Origin: Gammaproteobacteria bacterium
GTDB taxonomy: Bacteria > Pseudomonadota > Gammaproteobacteria > SZUA-229
Direction of reading: 5' to 3'
Assembly (NCBI GenBank): GCA_029881275.1
Contig: JAOUMX010000001.1
Span: 1-38,948, forward strand
DNA: 38,948 bases
Below are positions 7,691 to 17,009 of this stretch, one piece after another. A program made the translations under genes and the position numbers. The notes beneath the pieces are model-generated. The model worked only from the letters and a program-made list of their open reading frames with translations. It searched no databases and was not told the DNA's origin. Every line of letters starts with the position of its first letter. Within the stretch, counting starts at the first letter, position 1.

Positions 7691-8833
7691 ATGTCTGTTT
7701 ATCTTGATAATAATTCTACAACTGCATTAGATCCTCAGGTTCTGGATGCAATGTTGCCTTATTTCAAGGATATTCATGGAAACCCATCCAGTGTGCATCG
7801 TTACGGACGTTTAACACGTAATGCGCTGGAACAGGCCAGGGATCAGGTTGCCCGGTTAGCAGGTGCTCGAAACGAGCAGGTGATTTTTACTTCTGGCGGT
7901 ACTGAGGCTAATAACCTGGCTATTTTAGGCGCGTTATCACACAAGGCACCCGCACACCTTGCTGTTAGTTCAATTGAGCACGCATCGATCATTGAGCCTG
8001 CAAAGTCATTGTTTAAAAAAGGCTGGAAGCTGGATTTAGTCAACGTCGATTCCGGATGTTATATATTAGCTGACAATCTTAAGTCTGTTATTTCAGAGGA
8101 TACCCGTCTGGTTTCAGTAATGATGGCTAATAATGAAACAGGTGTAGTGCAGGATATTCAAAGTTTGAAACAGGGTATTCAGTCTGATCAAATATTATTT
8201 CATTCTGATGCCAGTCAGGTTGCAGGAAAGCTGCCATTAAATTTCAATGAAATAAATATAGATATGATGACCCTGTCTTCACATAAAATATATGGTCCTC
8301 AGGGAGCGGGAGCTTTAATAGCCAATCGTTCCATTGAGTTAGAACCGGTATTGTATGGTGGTGGACAGGAACGTGGTATCAGAAACGGAACTGAAAATAT
8401 TGCAGCCATTGTTGGTTTTGGTGCGGCTGCCGAATTAGCGATTAAACAGCTCGAAGAAACCCAAAAGCATCTCAGGTCATTGAGAGACCAGCTAGAAAGA
8501 GAACTGGCTGCTATGCAGAACATTACTTTGTTTGCAGCTGAATCAGACCGCTTGCCGAATACATTACAGTTTGCTGTGAATGATTTTGATGGAGAGGCAT
8601 TGCTTATGCTGCTTGATAAAAAAGGTATTGCTGTTTCAAGTGGCTCTGCCTGTCAGAGCAGTGCTGGTGCACCCAGTCATGTTTTATTGGCTATGGGTGT
8701 GAAGCCTGAGCTTGCAAAACATGCCATACGAGTGAGTTTTGGCAGAAATAATATAGCTAAAGATGTACAGATTTTAATAGAAGCATTGAAAGATATTACT
8801 TTGATCCAACATAAATCTATGTGTGTTGGGTAA
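7691..8833 (+). CDS. Cysteine desulfurase, second (NifS/IscS-like) copy
   Basis: A PLP enzyme of the class V aminotransferase fold that takes sulfur from L-cysteine as a persulfide. With the ATG at 7691 it has 380 residues; a GTG at 7685 overlapping the iscR stop would add two. Seen are YLDNNSTT at the N-terminus, TSGGTEANN, H97 (SIEHASI), D173 (HSDASQ), the PLP lysine K199 (SSHKIYGP) and the catalytic cysteine C321 in SSGSACQSS. It clearly differs from the canonical IscS encoded 31 bases downstream: it is shorter, has QSSAGAPSH where IscS has TSSSLEPSY, and lacks the C-terminal extension that helps bind IscU. It may serve another sulfur acceptor, such as a tRNA thiolation or molybdenum cofactor pathway, but that is inference. 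Confidence 0.92.
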   Translation: MSVYLDNNSTTALDPQVLDAMLPYFKDIHGNPSSVHRYGRLTRNALEQARDQVARLAGARNEQVIFTSGGTEANNLAILGALSHKAPAHLAVSSIEHASIIEPAKSLFKKGWKLDLVNVDSGCYILADNLKSVISEDTRLVSVMMANNETGVVQDIQSLKQGIQSDQILFHSDASQVAGKLPLNFNEINIDMMTLSSHKIYGPQGAGALIANRSIELEPVLYGGGQERGIRNGTENIAAIVGFGAAAELAIKQLEETQKHLRSLRDQLERELAAMQNITLFAAESDRLPNTLQFAVNDFDGEALLMLLDKKGIAVSSGSACQSSAGAPSHVLLAMGVKPELAKHAIRVSFGRNNIAKDVQILIEALKDITLIQHKSMCVG

Positions 8834-8864
8834 GACAAATTTAAACATATAAGAGATAACGATT

Positions 8865-10088
8865 GTGAGCAACTTGAAATTACCAATTTATTTTGATTAT
8901 TCAGCAACTACACCTGTTGATGAACGTGTAGCAGAAGCAATGATTAAGTGCATGACATTTGATGGTAACTTTGGTAATCCTGCTTCTCGTAGCCATGCCT
9001 TTGGCTGGAACTCTGAGGAAGCGGTTGAAGAAGCTCGTGGTCACGTCGCGGCTTTGATTAATGCAGATCCAAGAGAAATTGTCTGGACATCAGGTGCCAC
9101 AGAATCAAATAACCTGGCAATAAAAGGTGTCGCACATTTTTATAAAAAGAATGGCAAACATATCATTACCAGTAAAACGGAACATAAAGCGGTTCTTGAT
9201 ACCTGTCGTCAGCTTGAGCGTGAAGGTTATGATGTTACTTATCTTGATCCGGAGCCAAATGGCCTGATTGATCTCAAGAAGCTGGCTGATGCAATGCGTG
9301 ATGACACTATTCTAGTTAGCATTATGCATGTAAATAATGAAATAGGTGTCATTCAGGATATTGCTGCCATCGGTGAAATGTGTCGTGAGCGTAAAATAAT
9401 ATTTCATGTGGATGCTGCTCAAAGTGCTGGCAAAGTTGATATAGATCTTGAAAAGATGAAAGTTGACCTGATGAGTTTTTCAGCACATAAGATCTATGGT
9501 CCCAAAGGGATTGGTGCCTTGTATGTGCGCCGTAAACCTCGTATTCGTCTGGAAGCGCAGATGCATGGTGGCGGTCATGAACGGGGTATGCGTTCTGGTA
9601 CTCTGGCAACGCATCAGATTGTGGGTATGGGTGAGGCATTTCGGATTGCCAAACAGGAAATGCATGCCGAGAATGATCGTATTATGAAATTACGTAATCG
9701 TTTGTGGAATGGCTTTAAAGATATGGAAGAAGTCTACCTGAATGGTGACTTTGAGCATCGGGTAGCGGGTAATCTTAATGTCAGTTTTAATTTTGTTGAA
9801 GGTGAAAGCCTGATTATGGCGCTGAAGGATATTGCTGTATCCAGTGGCTCTGCATGCACATCTTCAAGCCTGGAGCCCAGCTATGTTTTAAGGGCACTAG
9901 GACGCAGCGATGAGCTGGCGCATAGTTCATTACGCTTTACTATTGGTCGTTATACCAAAGAAGAAGAGATCGATTACACCATTAATCTGGTTAAACAGGC
10001 GGTCTCCAAATTGCGCGATCTGTCACCTCTGTGGGATATGTTTAAAGAAGGGGTTGATCTGAATTCGGTAGAATGGGCCGCTCACTAA
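8865..10088 (+). CDS. iscS: Cysteine desulfurase IscS
   Basis: IscS is the main sulfur donor for cluster assembly on IscU and for tRNA thiolation. The 407-residue product begins at a [22 protein letters not shown] matches the N-terminus of E. coli IscS (404 residues), so the start is convincing. It carries [10 protein letters not shown]107 (TEHKAV), D183 ([10 protein letters not shown]), the PLP lysine K209 ([10 protein letters not shown]) and the mobile catalytic cysteine C331 in [21 protein letters not shown], the signature of group I desulfurases. The C-terminal [10 protein letters not shown] resembles the IscU- and frataxin-interacting tail. It is followed by iscU after an 84-base gap. 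Confidence 0.97.
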   Translation: MSNLKLPIYFDYSATTPVDERVAEAMIKCMTFDGNFGNPASRSHAFGWNSEEAVEEARGHVAALINADPREIVWTSGATESNNLAIKGVAHFYKKNGKHIITSKTEHKAVLDTCRQLEREGYDVTYLDPEPNGLIDLKKLADAMRDDTILVSIMHVNNEIGVIQDIAAIGEMCRERKIIFHVDAAQSAGKVDIDLEKMKVDLMSFSAHKIYGPKGIGALYVRRKPRIRLEAQMHGGGHERGMRSGTLATHQIVGMGEAFRIAKQEMHAENDRIMKLRNRLWNGFKDMEEVYLNGDFEHRVAGNLNVSFNFVEGESLIMALKDIAVSSGSACTSSSLEPSYVLRALGRSDELAHSSLRFTIGRYTKEEEIDYTINLVKQAVSKLRDLSPLWDMFKEGVDLNSVEWAAH

Positions 10089-10172
10089 GCGACTGTTTGG
10101 AAAAGTTAAGGTAAAATGCGCAATATAGTCAGTTATGTTGCAGATTGTTTAATAAGAATTAGGAGAAAATCA

Positions 10173-10556
10173 ATGGCTTACAGTGAAAAAGTCATGGATC
10201 ATTACGAAAATCCACGCAATGTTGGTACCCTGGACAAGGACGCGGCTAATGTCGGAACAGGTATGGTGGGTGCGCCAGCCTGTGGTGACGTTATGCGGTT
10301 ACAGATTCAGGTGAGTGATGACGGCATTATTGAGAATGCCGTATTTAAAACTTATGGCTGTGGTTCGGCGATTGCGTCCAGTTCACTGGTAACAGAATGG
10401 ATGAAAGGCAAAACCCTGGAAGAGGCTAAAAAAATCAAGAATCTGGACATTGCTGAAGAACTGGCTTTGCCACCTGTAAAGGTTCACTGTTCAGTACTGG
10501 CTGAAGATGCAATCAGTGCTGCAGTAGAAGATTATTTGAAAAAACGGGCAGGTTAA
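10173..10556 (+). CDS. iscU: Iron-sulfur cluster scaffold IscU
   Basis: IscU is the scaffold on which [2Fe-2S] clusters are built. The frame is open from an ATG at 10116, but the ATG at 10173 is right: AGGAG lies 7 bases upstream, and the product [18 protein letters not shown] is 127 residues, close to the 128 of E. coli. The ligands C37, C63 and C106 are present, with D39 and H105. LPPVKVHCS (99-107) contains the segment recognised by the chaperone HscA. The 84 bases between iscS and this start contain nothing else evident. It is translated with iscA (2-base gap). Confidence 0.97.
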   Translation: MAYSEKVMDHYENPRNVGTLDKDAANVGTGMVGAPACGDVMRLQIQVSDDGIIENAVFKTYGCGSAIASSSLVTEWMKGKTLEEAKKIKNLDIAEELALPPVKVHCSVLAEDAISAAVEDYLKKRAG

Positions 10557-10558
10557 TT

Positions 10559-10885
10559 ATGGCTTTAACGATTACTCAGTCAGCAGCAGAACGTGTAAAA
10601 GCATACCTTGATAATCGTGGTAAAGGTATCGGCGTGCGACTGGGTGTTAAGACATCCGGCTGTTCAGGTATGGCATACGTTATTGAATTTGTCGATGAAG
10701 TTAACGACGCTGAAGACGTGCTGTTTGAAGATAATGGCGTGACCATTGTTGTTGATAAAAAGAGTCTTGTTTATATTGATGGCACTGCTATTGATTATGG
10801 TAAAGAAGGCTTGAATGAGGGTTTTAAATTTACCAATCCTAATGAGTCAGATCGTTGTGGATGTGGTGAAAGCTTTACTATCTAA
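10559..10885 (+). CDS. iscA: Iron-sulfur carrier protein IscA
   Basis: An A-type carrier that delivers iron or clusters to apo-targets. The 108-residue length is typical. The three conserved cysteines are C35 (TSGCSGMAY), C100 and C102 (RCGCGESF). The Asn-rich [16 protein letters not shown] end is typical of IscA rather than ErpA or SufA, and the position between iscU and hscB settles the name. It starts two bases after the iscU stop, so translation is probably coupled. Confidence 0.96.
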   Translation: MALTITQSAAERVKAYLDNRGKGIGVRLGVKTSGCSGMAYVIEFVDEVNDAEDVLFEDNGVTIVVDKKSLVYIDGTAIDYGKEGLNEGFKFTNPNESDRCGCGESFTI

Positions 10886-10893
10886 GAATAGTC

Positions 10894-11439
10894 ATGTCAG
10901 TCGATCTGTTTAACAAAAGTTATTTTGATATTTTTAATGTGCCACTTTCATATGATATTGATCTGAATAAAGTCGGTGAAATATATCTGAAATTGCAGAA
11001 AAGCGTACACCCTGATCGTTATGCTAATTCTGGTGATCAGGAAAAACGTATTGCAATGCAACAAACGTCATTAATCAATCAGGCCTTTTACACATTAAAG
11101 GATCCGGTCAGCAGAGCGCAATATATGCTTAAGCTCAAGGGTCTTGATATGGATTCTGAAACAGATACGACAATGGATGCTGAGTTTTTGATGGAGCAAA
11201 TGGAGTTTCGTGAGTCCATTATGGAAGTTCAGGATAAAAGTGATCCATTATCAGAGCTGGATTCTATGCTCGCTGTACTGGGTAAAAAGATGGATGGTTT
11301 GAGTAAGGATTTTACTAATTTATTTGTAAATGCTTCCTATGATGCAGCTCGAGAAGCAGTGAGAAAAATGCAATTCATAATCAAGGCTAAAAAAGAAGTC
11401 AATGAATTATCTGAAAAATTAGAAGATGAGTTAATGTAG
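10894..11439 (+). CDS. hscB: Fe-S assembly J-domain co-chaperone HscB
   Basis: HscB brings IscU to HscA and stimulates its ATPase. The protein has 181 residues; the family is about 170. A J domain occupies about 1-75 with HPD at 39-41 (SVHPDRYAN). A C-terminal three-helix region (about 90-175) containing [11 protein letters not shown], typical of the IscU-binding domain, follows. It lies 8 bases after iscA and 7 bases before hscA. Confidence 0.95.
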   Translation: MSVDLFNKSYFDIFNVPLSYDIDLNKVGEIYLKLQKSVHPDRYANSGDQEKRIAMQQTSLINQAFYTLKDPVSRAQYMLKLKGLDMDSETDTTMDAEFLMEQMEFRESIMEVQDKSDPLSELDSMLAVLGKKMDGLSKDFTNLFVNASYDAAREAVRKMQFIIKAKKEVNELSEKLEDELM

Positions 11440-11446
11440 TTTAGTT

Positions 11447-13345
11447 ATGGCCTTACTTCAAATTGCAGAACCCGGACAATCAAGTGCGCCGCATCAAAGA
11501 CGTTTTGCTGTGGGTATAGATCTGGGTACAACGAATTCGCTTGTGGCTACTGTCCGAAGCGGTGTCGCAGAAACATTGCCCGATGCGTCTGGTAATCATC
11601 TTCTGCCTTCCGTGGTGCGTTATCAGCCTGATCATGATCCGGTAGTTGGTATAGAAGCAAAATCCAGTTCAGTTGATGATCCATTAAATACCATCGTGTC
11701 GATTAAGCGCTTAATGGGGCGTGGTATTGAAGACCTTAAATCACTGGGTAATCGTCTGCCTTACAAATTTGCAGAAACCGAATCGTCAGTACCCAGAATT
11801 GCTACATCAGCAGGTCATGTTAGTGCTGTCGAAGTTTCCGCTGAAATTTTAAAATCGTTAAAAGACAGAAGTGAACAAACATTAGGTGATGAACTGGTGG
11901 GTGCTGTGATAACTGTACCTGCCTATTTTGATGATGCGCAACGTCAGGCAACAAAAGATGCTGCCAGACTGGCCAACATTAATGTTCTGCGCTTATTGAA
12001 TGAACCGACTGCAGCTGCGGTTGCTTATGGCCTTGATAGTGGCCAGGAAGGTGTTATTGCCGTTTATGATCTTGGTGGTGGTACCTTTGATATTTCTATT
12101 CTGCGTTTAAATAAAGGTGTCTTTGAAGTTTTGTCGACGGGTGGCGATAGTGCACTGGGTGGTGATGACTTTGATCATGCTATTGCAGAATGGATTATTC
12201 CACAGATTGGTTTGAATAAAACTGAATTAGAACCTTCACAAGCACGTCTTTTGTTGCGTGAAGCCTGTAAGGCAAAAGAAGCACTGGCTGAGAATGAGCA
12301 GGTTGAGTTAAATATTGAATTAAATGAAAATCATCGATGGTTTGGTTTATTAACACGAGATCAGTTTCAGCAACTGGTGGATCCATTGATTAAAAAAACA
12401 CTTCTTGCCTGCCGCCGTGCAATTCGTGACGCGGGTGTTGATCAGGCTGATATTGTTGATGTGGTTATGGTTGGTGGTTCAACACGTACGCTTAGAGTAA
12501 GAGAGCTTGTTGGTGACTTTTTTAAACAGCAGCCTTTGGTCAGTATCGATCCAGATAAAGTCGTTGCCATAGGTGCTGCTATTCAGGCAAATTCACTGGC
12601 CGGAAATGACCCGGACGGTGAAATGTTATTACTGGATGTAATACCGCTTTCGCTTGGTATTGAAATAATGGGTGGTTTGACCGAGAAGATTATCCATAGA
12701 AATACACCTATACCTGTTTCCCGTGCGCAGGAGTTTACCACTTATAAAGATGGTCAAACTGCAATGGCCGTGCATGTGGTTCAGGGTGAGCGTGAACTGA
12801 TATCAGATTGTCGATCCCTTGCCAGATTCGAGTTACGTGGCTTTCCTCCTCAGGTGGCGGGAAGTGCGCGTATTCGTGTTACTTTTCAGGTTGATGCCGA
12901 TGGTTTGCTGAGTGTTTCTGCCAGGGAGGAAACGTCTGGCGTCGAAGCTCATGTTGAAGTTAAGCCCTCATATGGTTTAAATGATGCTGAAATTGAGAAG
13001 ATGCTGCGTGATTCGATGGATTATGCAAAAGATGATATGTTGGCGCGTAGCTTGCGCGAGCAACAGGTAGAAGCAGACCGTGTTATCGTCGCCCTTGACG
13101 CGGCTATGGCAGAAGATGCTGATGAGATGTTAGAGGCTGATGAGCGAGATGCTATATTAAAAGCCCGTGATATTCTGCTGCAGACAAAACAGACGTCAAA
13201 CGATGTGCAGGAAATTAAGCAGGCAGTTCAGGCTGTTGAACGTGCCAGTGCCAGTTATGTGGCTAAACGTATGAATGCCAGTGTACAGAAGACGATGGCA
13301 GGCCATAAAGTCGAAGAATTTACAGTTGAGGATGAGAATAAATAA
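11447..13345 (+). CDS. hscA: Fe-S assembly Hsp70 chaperone HscA
   Basis: HscA is the specialised Hsp70 that uses ATP to release the cluster from IscU. The 632-residue protein is slightly longer than E. coli HscA (616). The nucleotide-binding domain starts at about residue 20 with [13 protein letters not shown] and carries [29 protein letters not shown] and [10 protein letters not shown]. The substrate domain contains the [10 protein letters not shown] transition. The C-terminus lacks the EEVD-like tail of DnaK. A 24-residue N-terminal extension precedes the ATPase domain. Its TAA overlaps the ATG of fdx by one base. Confidence 0.96.
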   Translation: MALLQIAEPGQSSAPHQRRFAVGIDLGTTNSLVATVRSGVAETLPDASGNHLLPSVVRYQPDHDPVVGIEAKSSSVDDPLNTIVSIKRLMGRGIEDLKSLGNRLPYKFAETESSVPRIATSAGHVSAVEVSAEILKSLKDRSEQTLGDELVGAVITVPAYFDDAQRQATKDAARLANINVLRLLNEPTAAAVAYGLDSGQEGVIAVYDLGGGTFDISILRLNKGVFEVLSTGGDSALGGDDFDHAIAEWIIPQIGLNKTELEPSQARLLLREACKAKEALAENEQVELNIELNENHRWFGLLTRDQFQQLVDPLIKKTLLACRRAIRDAGVDQADIVDVVMVGGSTRTLRVRELVGDFFKQQPLVSIDPDKVVAIGAAIQANSLAGNDPDGEMLLLDVIPLSLGIEIMGGLTEKIIHRNTPIPVSRAQEFTTYKDGQTAMAVHVVQGERELISDCRSLARFELRGFPPQVAGSARIRVTFQVDADGLLSVSAREETSGVEAHVEVKPSYGLNDAEIEKMLRDSMDYAKDDMLARSLREQQVEADRVIVALDAAMAEDADEMLEADERDAILKARDILLQTKQTSNDVQEIKQAVQAVERASASYVAKRMNASVQKTMAGHKVEEFTVEDENK

Positions 13346-13683
13346 TGCCGCAGATTATCTTTCTGCCCCATGAAGAGTTATGTCCAGAAGGTATGGTCAT
13401 TGACGCTGAAAAGGGTGATACCATTTGTGATGCCGCGTTAAAGCATGGTATTGAAATTGAGCATGCCTGTGAAAAGTCCTGTGCCTGCACTACCTGTCAT
13501 GTCTATGTGCGTGAGGGCGGTGATTCCCTTAATGAAAACTCTGATGAAGAGGATGATTTACTGGATAAAGCATGGGGACTGGATCCGGATTCACGGCTCA
13601 GTTGCCAGGCAACGGTTGGTGATAAGGATCTTGTGATCGAAATTCCAAAATATACGATTAACATGGTATCTGAGAATCATTAG
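13345..13683 (+). CDS. fdx: [2Fe-2S] ferredoxin of the isc system
   Basis: This adrenodoxin-type ferredoxin supplies electrons during cluster assembly. The 112-residue protein has ligands C42, C48, C51 (EHACEKSCACTTC) and C87 (SRLSCQATVG), the same positions as E. coli Fdx, including the extra C46. The acidic NENSDEEDDLLDKAWGL helix is the usual partner-binding surface. It overlaps hscA by one base. Confidence 0.97.
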   Translation: MPQIIFLPHEELCPEGMVIDAEKGDTICDAALKHGIEIEHACEKSCACTTCHVYVREGGDSLNENSDEEDDLLDKAWGLDPDSRLSCQATVGDKDLVIEIPKYTINMVSENH

Positions 13684-13692
13684 GAGCCGGGT

Positions 13693-13893
13693 ATGTCACT
13701 AAAATGGTCTGATAGTCTTGATATTGCCTTAGCACTGGATGAGGCTCACCCAGATGTGGATCCGCAATATATTCGGTTTACGGATTTGCATCAGTGGATT
13801 TGTGAACTGGATGAATTTGACGATAACCCGGAAAAGTCAAACGAGAAAATTCTCGAAGCCATTCAAATGAACTGGATCGAGGAAAAAGACTAG
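13693..13893 (+). CDS. iscX: Fe-S assembly protein IscX
   Basis: IscX is a small acidic protein that binds IscS and modulates cluster assembly, probably as an iron-dependent regulator. The 66-residue length is exact for the family. [22 protein letters not shown], the ..RFTDLHQWI.. core and the terminal [10 protein letters not shown] match it closely. GGAG stands a few bases before the ATG. It is the last gene of the isc operon. The 149 bases after it hold only a weak stem (AATAGTT at 13905-13911, AACTATT at 13914-13920) without a T run, so I call no firm terminator. Confidence 0.96.
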   Translation: MSLKWSDSLDIALALDEAHPDVDPQYIRFTDLHQWICELDEFDDNPEKSNEKILEAIQMNWIEEKD

Positions 13894-14042
13894 TTTCCTG
13901 TCCTAATAGTTTGAACTATTTCAATTATCCTCCTTTGCCTGTCAGTAAATTCCGCGTAAAATCACGGGTTTAGTCTATTATCTTATGCATATTTCCATAT
14001 TTCAGCCTGATTATGTCAGGTTGAGCTAATCTGAGGATTTAA

Positions 14043-15173
14043 GTGAGCAGCGCACCTATTAATTTCCCGGCCATGGAAAAAGCCAATTTGCTGGGTATGA
14101 ATCGTCAGGATCTGGAAACCTTTTTCATCAGTATGGGTGAGAAAGCATTTCGTGCGTCTCAGGTTATGAAATGGATACATCAGCTAGGTGTTAATGATTT
14201 TGCTGATATGAGCAATATTGGCAAGGCGCTTCAGCAGCAACTTAATCAAATTGCCGAAATCAGAGCACTGGACATAGTTGTTGATCAGCTATCCGGTGAT
14301 GGAACACGTAAGTGGGTTTTCAGGTTAAAAGACGGAAACTGCATAGAGACTGTATTTATCCCGGAGGATGATCGAGGAACATTGTGCATATCATCACAGG
14401 TGGGTTGTGCACTGGATTGCAGTTTCTGTTCTACCGGCCGGCAGGGGTTTAGTCGGAATCTGGGCTCTGATGAAATTTTAGCCCAGGTATGGCTGGCAAG
14501 TCGTTTGCTAAATGAAGAAAAGAAACCTGGTCGTAAAATCACCAATCTGGTTCTTATGGGAATGGGAGAGCCCTTGCTGAATTATGATAACGTAGTTAAA
14601 GCTATTGACGTGTTTCTGGATGATTTTGCCTATGGTTTAAGTAAACGGCGAGTGACTGTTAGCACTGCGGGTGTTCTTCCGGCAATGGAGCGTCTTTCCG
14701 AACGTCATGATGTTCAGCTGGCAATTTCTCTGCATGCGACTACAGATGAGCTGCGTAATGACCTGGTACCGATTAATCGTAAATATCCAATAAAAGATTT
14801 GATTACCAGTTGTCATCAATTTATGGAAAAAAGATCACCACGTTCGAGATTAACTATTGAATATGTGATGCTTGCTGGTGTTAATGATAGTGAGCAAAAT
14901 GCCAGGGAACTGGTAAGACTGATGAAAGGTCTGTCTGTTCTGGTTAACCTGATACCATTTAATCCATTTATAGGCTCAGGTTATAAGACATCTTCTCCAG
15001 AAGTTGTTAACAAGTTCAGAGATGTTTTACATAAAGCGAGTATAACAACGGTTATTCGTAAAACACGTGGAGAGGATATTGATGCTGCATGTGGTCAGCT
15101 GGTGGGTAAAGTTGAAGATAAAAGTCGACGGCAGCAAAAATTTATAAAACCACGTATTGGAATGCATTCATGA
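14043..15173 (+). CDS. rlmN: Dual-specificity 23S rRNA/tRNA adenine-C2 methyltransferase RlmN
   Basis: RlmN is a radical SAM enzyme that methylates A2503 of 23S rRNA and A37 of some tRNAs. The start is a GTG at 14043, preferred over an ATG at 14073 because GAGGA lies 6 bases before it; the product is 376 residues. The [4Fe-4S] motif C122-x3-C126-x2-C129 (CALDCSFC) is present, as are C115 and the methyl-carrying C350 (DIDAACGQL). GDGTRKWVF, IETVFIP and LVLMGMGEPLLNYDNV are conserved family segments. It needs a cluster from the operon upstream. ndk, often located just before rlmN, is absent. The next gene overlaps by 4 bases. Confidence 0.96.
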   Translation: MSSAPINFPAMEKANLLGMNRQDLETFFISMGEKAFRASQVMKWIHQLGVNDFADMSNIGKALQQQLNQIAEIRALDIVVDQLSGDGTRKWVFRLKDGNCIETVFIPEDDRGTLCISSQVGCALDCSFCSTGRQGFSRNLGSDEILAQVWLASRLLNEEKKPGRKITNLVLMGMGEPLLNYDNVVKAIDVFLDDFAYGLSKRRVTVSTAGVLPAMERLSERHDVQLAISLHATTDELRNDLVPINRKYPIKDLITSCHQFMEKRSPRSRLTIEYVMLAGVNDSEQNARELVRLMKGLSVLVNLIPFNPFIGSGYKTSSPEVVNKFRDVLHKASITTVIRKTRGEDIDAACGQLVGKVEDKSRRQQKFIKPRIGMHS

Positions 15174-15940
15174 AAACAATAAAAAAAATAATCATTATGC
15201 TAATTGCTTTAACGCTGACTGCCTGTGGTGGATATAACAACGCCAGAAAAACTGAAATTAATGATAGAAAGCAAAGTGCCAATATTAATGTTCAGCTTGC
15301 GTCAGGTTATATGAAGCGAGGACAATTTGAAGTCGCCAAAGAAAAATTATTAAAAGCTATTGATCTAGATGATAGCTATGTGCCTGCTTATACCACTATG
15401 GCTGTTCTGATGAATGGTTTAGGTAAGGTGGAAGAGGCTAAAAGTTATTATCTTGATGCGCTGGATATTGATTCAAATAATCCAGAATTATTGAATAACT
15501 ACGGAACATTTTTATGTCAGCATAATGAGCTTGACGAAGCTAAAGAACAATTTATTAAAGCGTTAAATAACCCATTGTATGAAACACCAGAAGTTGCCCA
15601 TAGTAATATGGGTTACTGTTTGATGAAAAATGATAATCCTGACTATGAGTTGATAGAAAAGCATTTACGTTTAGCATTAACTGCCAATCCCAATATGCGA
15701 TCTTCATTACTGGCTATGGGTGAGCTGGGTATAAAAACTAAACGTTATTTAATGGCGAGAGCTTATATGCAACGCTATCACGCTATCTCAAATCCTACTT
15801 CTGCAAGTTTATGGCTGCAGATCCAGGCTGAAAAAGCACTTGGTGATCAAAAGCATTTCGCGCAACTATCTAAGCAGTTACTGGATGACTTTGCTGATTC
15901 ACCAGAGGCTAAAAATCTAAAGGAGTTGACTCGTAGATGA
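15170..15940 (+). CDS. pilW: Type IV pilus biogenesis/stability lipoprotein PilW (PilF)
   Basis: PilW/PilF is an outer-membrane-directed lipoprotein with TPR repeats needed for assembly of the PilQ secretin of type IV pili. The 256-residue protein has a signal peptide with lipobox LTAC (lipid on C19). TPR repeats start near residue 40 (QLASGYMKRGQFEVAKEKLLKA..), and LLNNYGTFLCQHNELDEAKEQF is a hallmark of this family. It overlaps rlmN and rodZ by 4 bases each (ATGA), so it sits tightly in the operon, as in Pseudomonas. No other pilus gene is in this window. Confidence 0.92.
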   Translation: MKTIKKIIIMLIALTLTACGGYNNARKTEINDRKQSANINVQLASGYMKRGQFEVAKEKLLKAIDLDDSYVPAYTTMAVLMNGLGKVEEAKSYYLDALDIDSNNPELLNNYGTFLCQHNELDEAKEQFIKALNNPLYETPEVAHSNMGYCLMKNDNPDYELIEKHLRLALTANPNMRSSLLAMGELGIKTKRYLMARAYMQRYHAISNPTSASLWLQIQAEKALGDQKHFAQLSKQLLDDFADSPEAKNLKELTRR

Positions 15941-16986
15941 GCAGCGAAGATACGTTACCCGAACAGGCTCCAGTTGATGAAGTAATTCGTTATCAGGAAT
16001 TTGGTGTGCGTCTGAGAGAAGCTAGAGAAGCACTTGGATTATCCATTATGGATGTTGCTGAGCAATTAAATCTTAAAGTAGATGTGCTGAATGCTCTTGA
16101 ATCATCAAATATTGATAAATTACCGGCACCTACTTTTACTCAGGGATATATTCGAGCTTATGCCAGACTGCTTAAATTGCCGGCAGATGATATTCTTCAG
16201 GGCTATAATTCTGCTGTTCCCGAGAGACAGCATCCTCTAGTCCCAAATTATGGAATGCCAATACTGGCTGCCAGTGAAAAATCATCATTTAATATTTTTA
16301 TTGTTTTAGTTGTATTGCTAGTGATAGCAGCCGTATCTTATTTTGTTATTGATGTACAATCACCGCCTGTTTCACAGGAGAGTGATCTAATTGAAGAAAA
16401 TTCATTATCAAATGCACAATCAGAACAGGATCAGGATTCATTAATTAATACTGATGAGATTATAACTAATGTTCCAGAAACTAATGATCAGGCAACAGAG
16501 TCAGAGAATGTTCAATTGCCCGAAAGTGATGTTTCAACTGTTGACAGTAAGCAAAGCCAGCCTGTTGAAATTGAAGATGTCTCTCAGGATGTAAAAACAT
16601 TACCAGCTGAAGAGAAAGTAGTCGTTCAGGGTGAGGATTTACTGGAGATAGTGACTTCATTTGCTTCATGGGCTGAAGTTCAGGATGTTAACGGTGCTCG
16701 CCTTATATTTGAATTATTAGACAAAGGGCAAACTTATCAGGTAAAAGGTAAAGCTCCATTTAGTGTGTTTCTGGGTAATGCGCCAGCGATTAAAATTCTT
16801 GTTAATAGTAACAATGTTGATTTTTCAGGTTATATACGGAAAAATAATATTGCTCATATAACAGTTGATAATAATGGCATAGCCAGATTTAATCGACGTG
16901 ATAAAATGATCATTACTTCAAATGATGAAAATACTCAACACGAAGCTTCAGATGCAACAGACCCTTTTGCTAATGATCTTCAATAA
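15937..16986 (+). CDS. rodZ: Cytoskeleton protein RodZ
   Basis: RodZ links the MreB cytoskeleton to the cell-wall elongation machinery. The 349-residue protein has a cytoplasmic helix-turn-helix domain (about 20-90), one transmembrane segment (about 118-138), an acidic, Gln- and Ser-rich periplasmic linker (about 145-225) and a C-terminal DUF4115 beta domain (about 245-320, containing FASWAEVQDVNGARLIFELLD). This domain order is diagnostic. In many relatives ispG follows; here hisS follows directly after 23 bases. Confidence 0.94.
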   Translation: MSSEDTLPEQAPVDEVIRYQEFGVRLREAREALGLSIMDVAEQLNLKVDVLNALESSNIDKLPAPTFTQGYIRAYARLLKLPADDILQGYNSAVPERQHPLVPNYGMPILAASEKSSFNIFIVLVVLLVIAAVSYFVIDVQSPPVSQESDLIEENSLSNAQSEQDQDSLINTDEIITNVPETNDQATESENVQLPESDVSTVDSKQSQPVEIEDVSQDVKTLPAEEKVVVQGEDLLEIVTSFASWAEVQDVNGARLIFELLDKGQTYQVKGKAPFSVFLGNAPAIKILVNSNNVDFSGYIRKNNIAHITVDNNGIARFNRRDKMIITSNDENTQHEASDATDPFANDLQ

Positions 16987-17009
16987 CCTGTTTTAATCAG
17001 TAGTACTTT

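Noticed and set aside
10116-10172. 19-residue N-terminal extension of IscU
   Set aside because: The ATG at 10173 has a strong AGGAG and gives the conserved N-terminus and family length; the extension is non-conserved in character.
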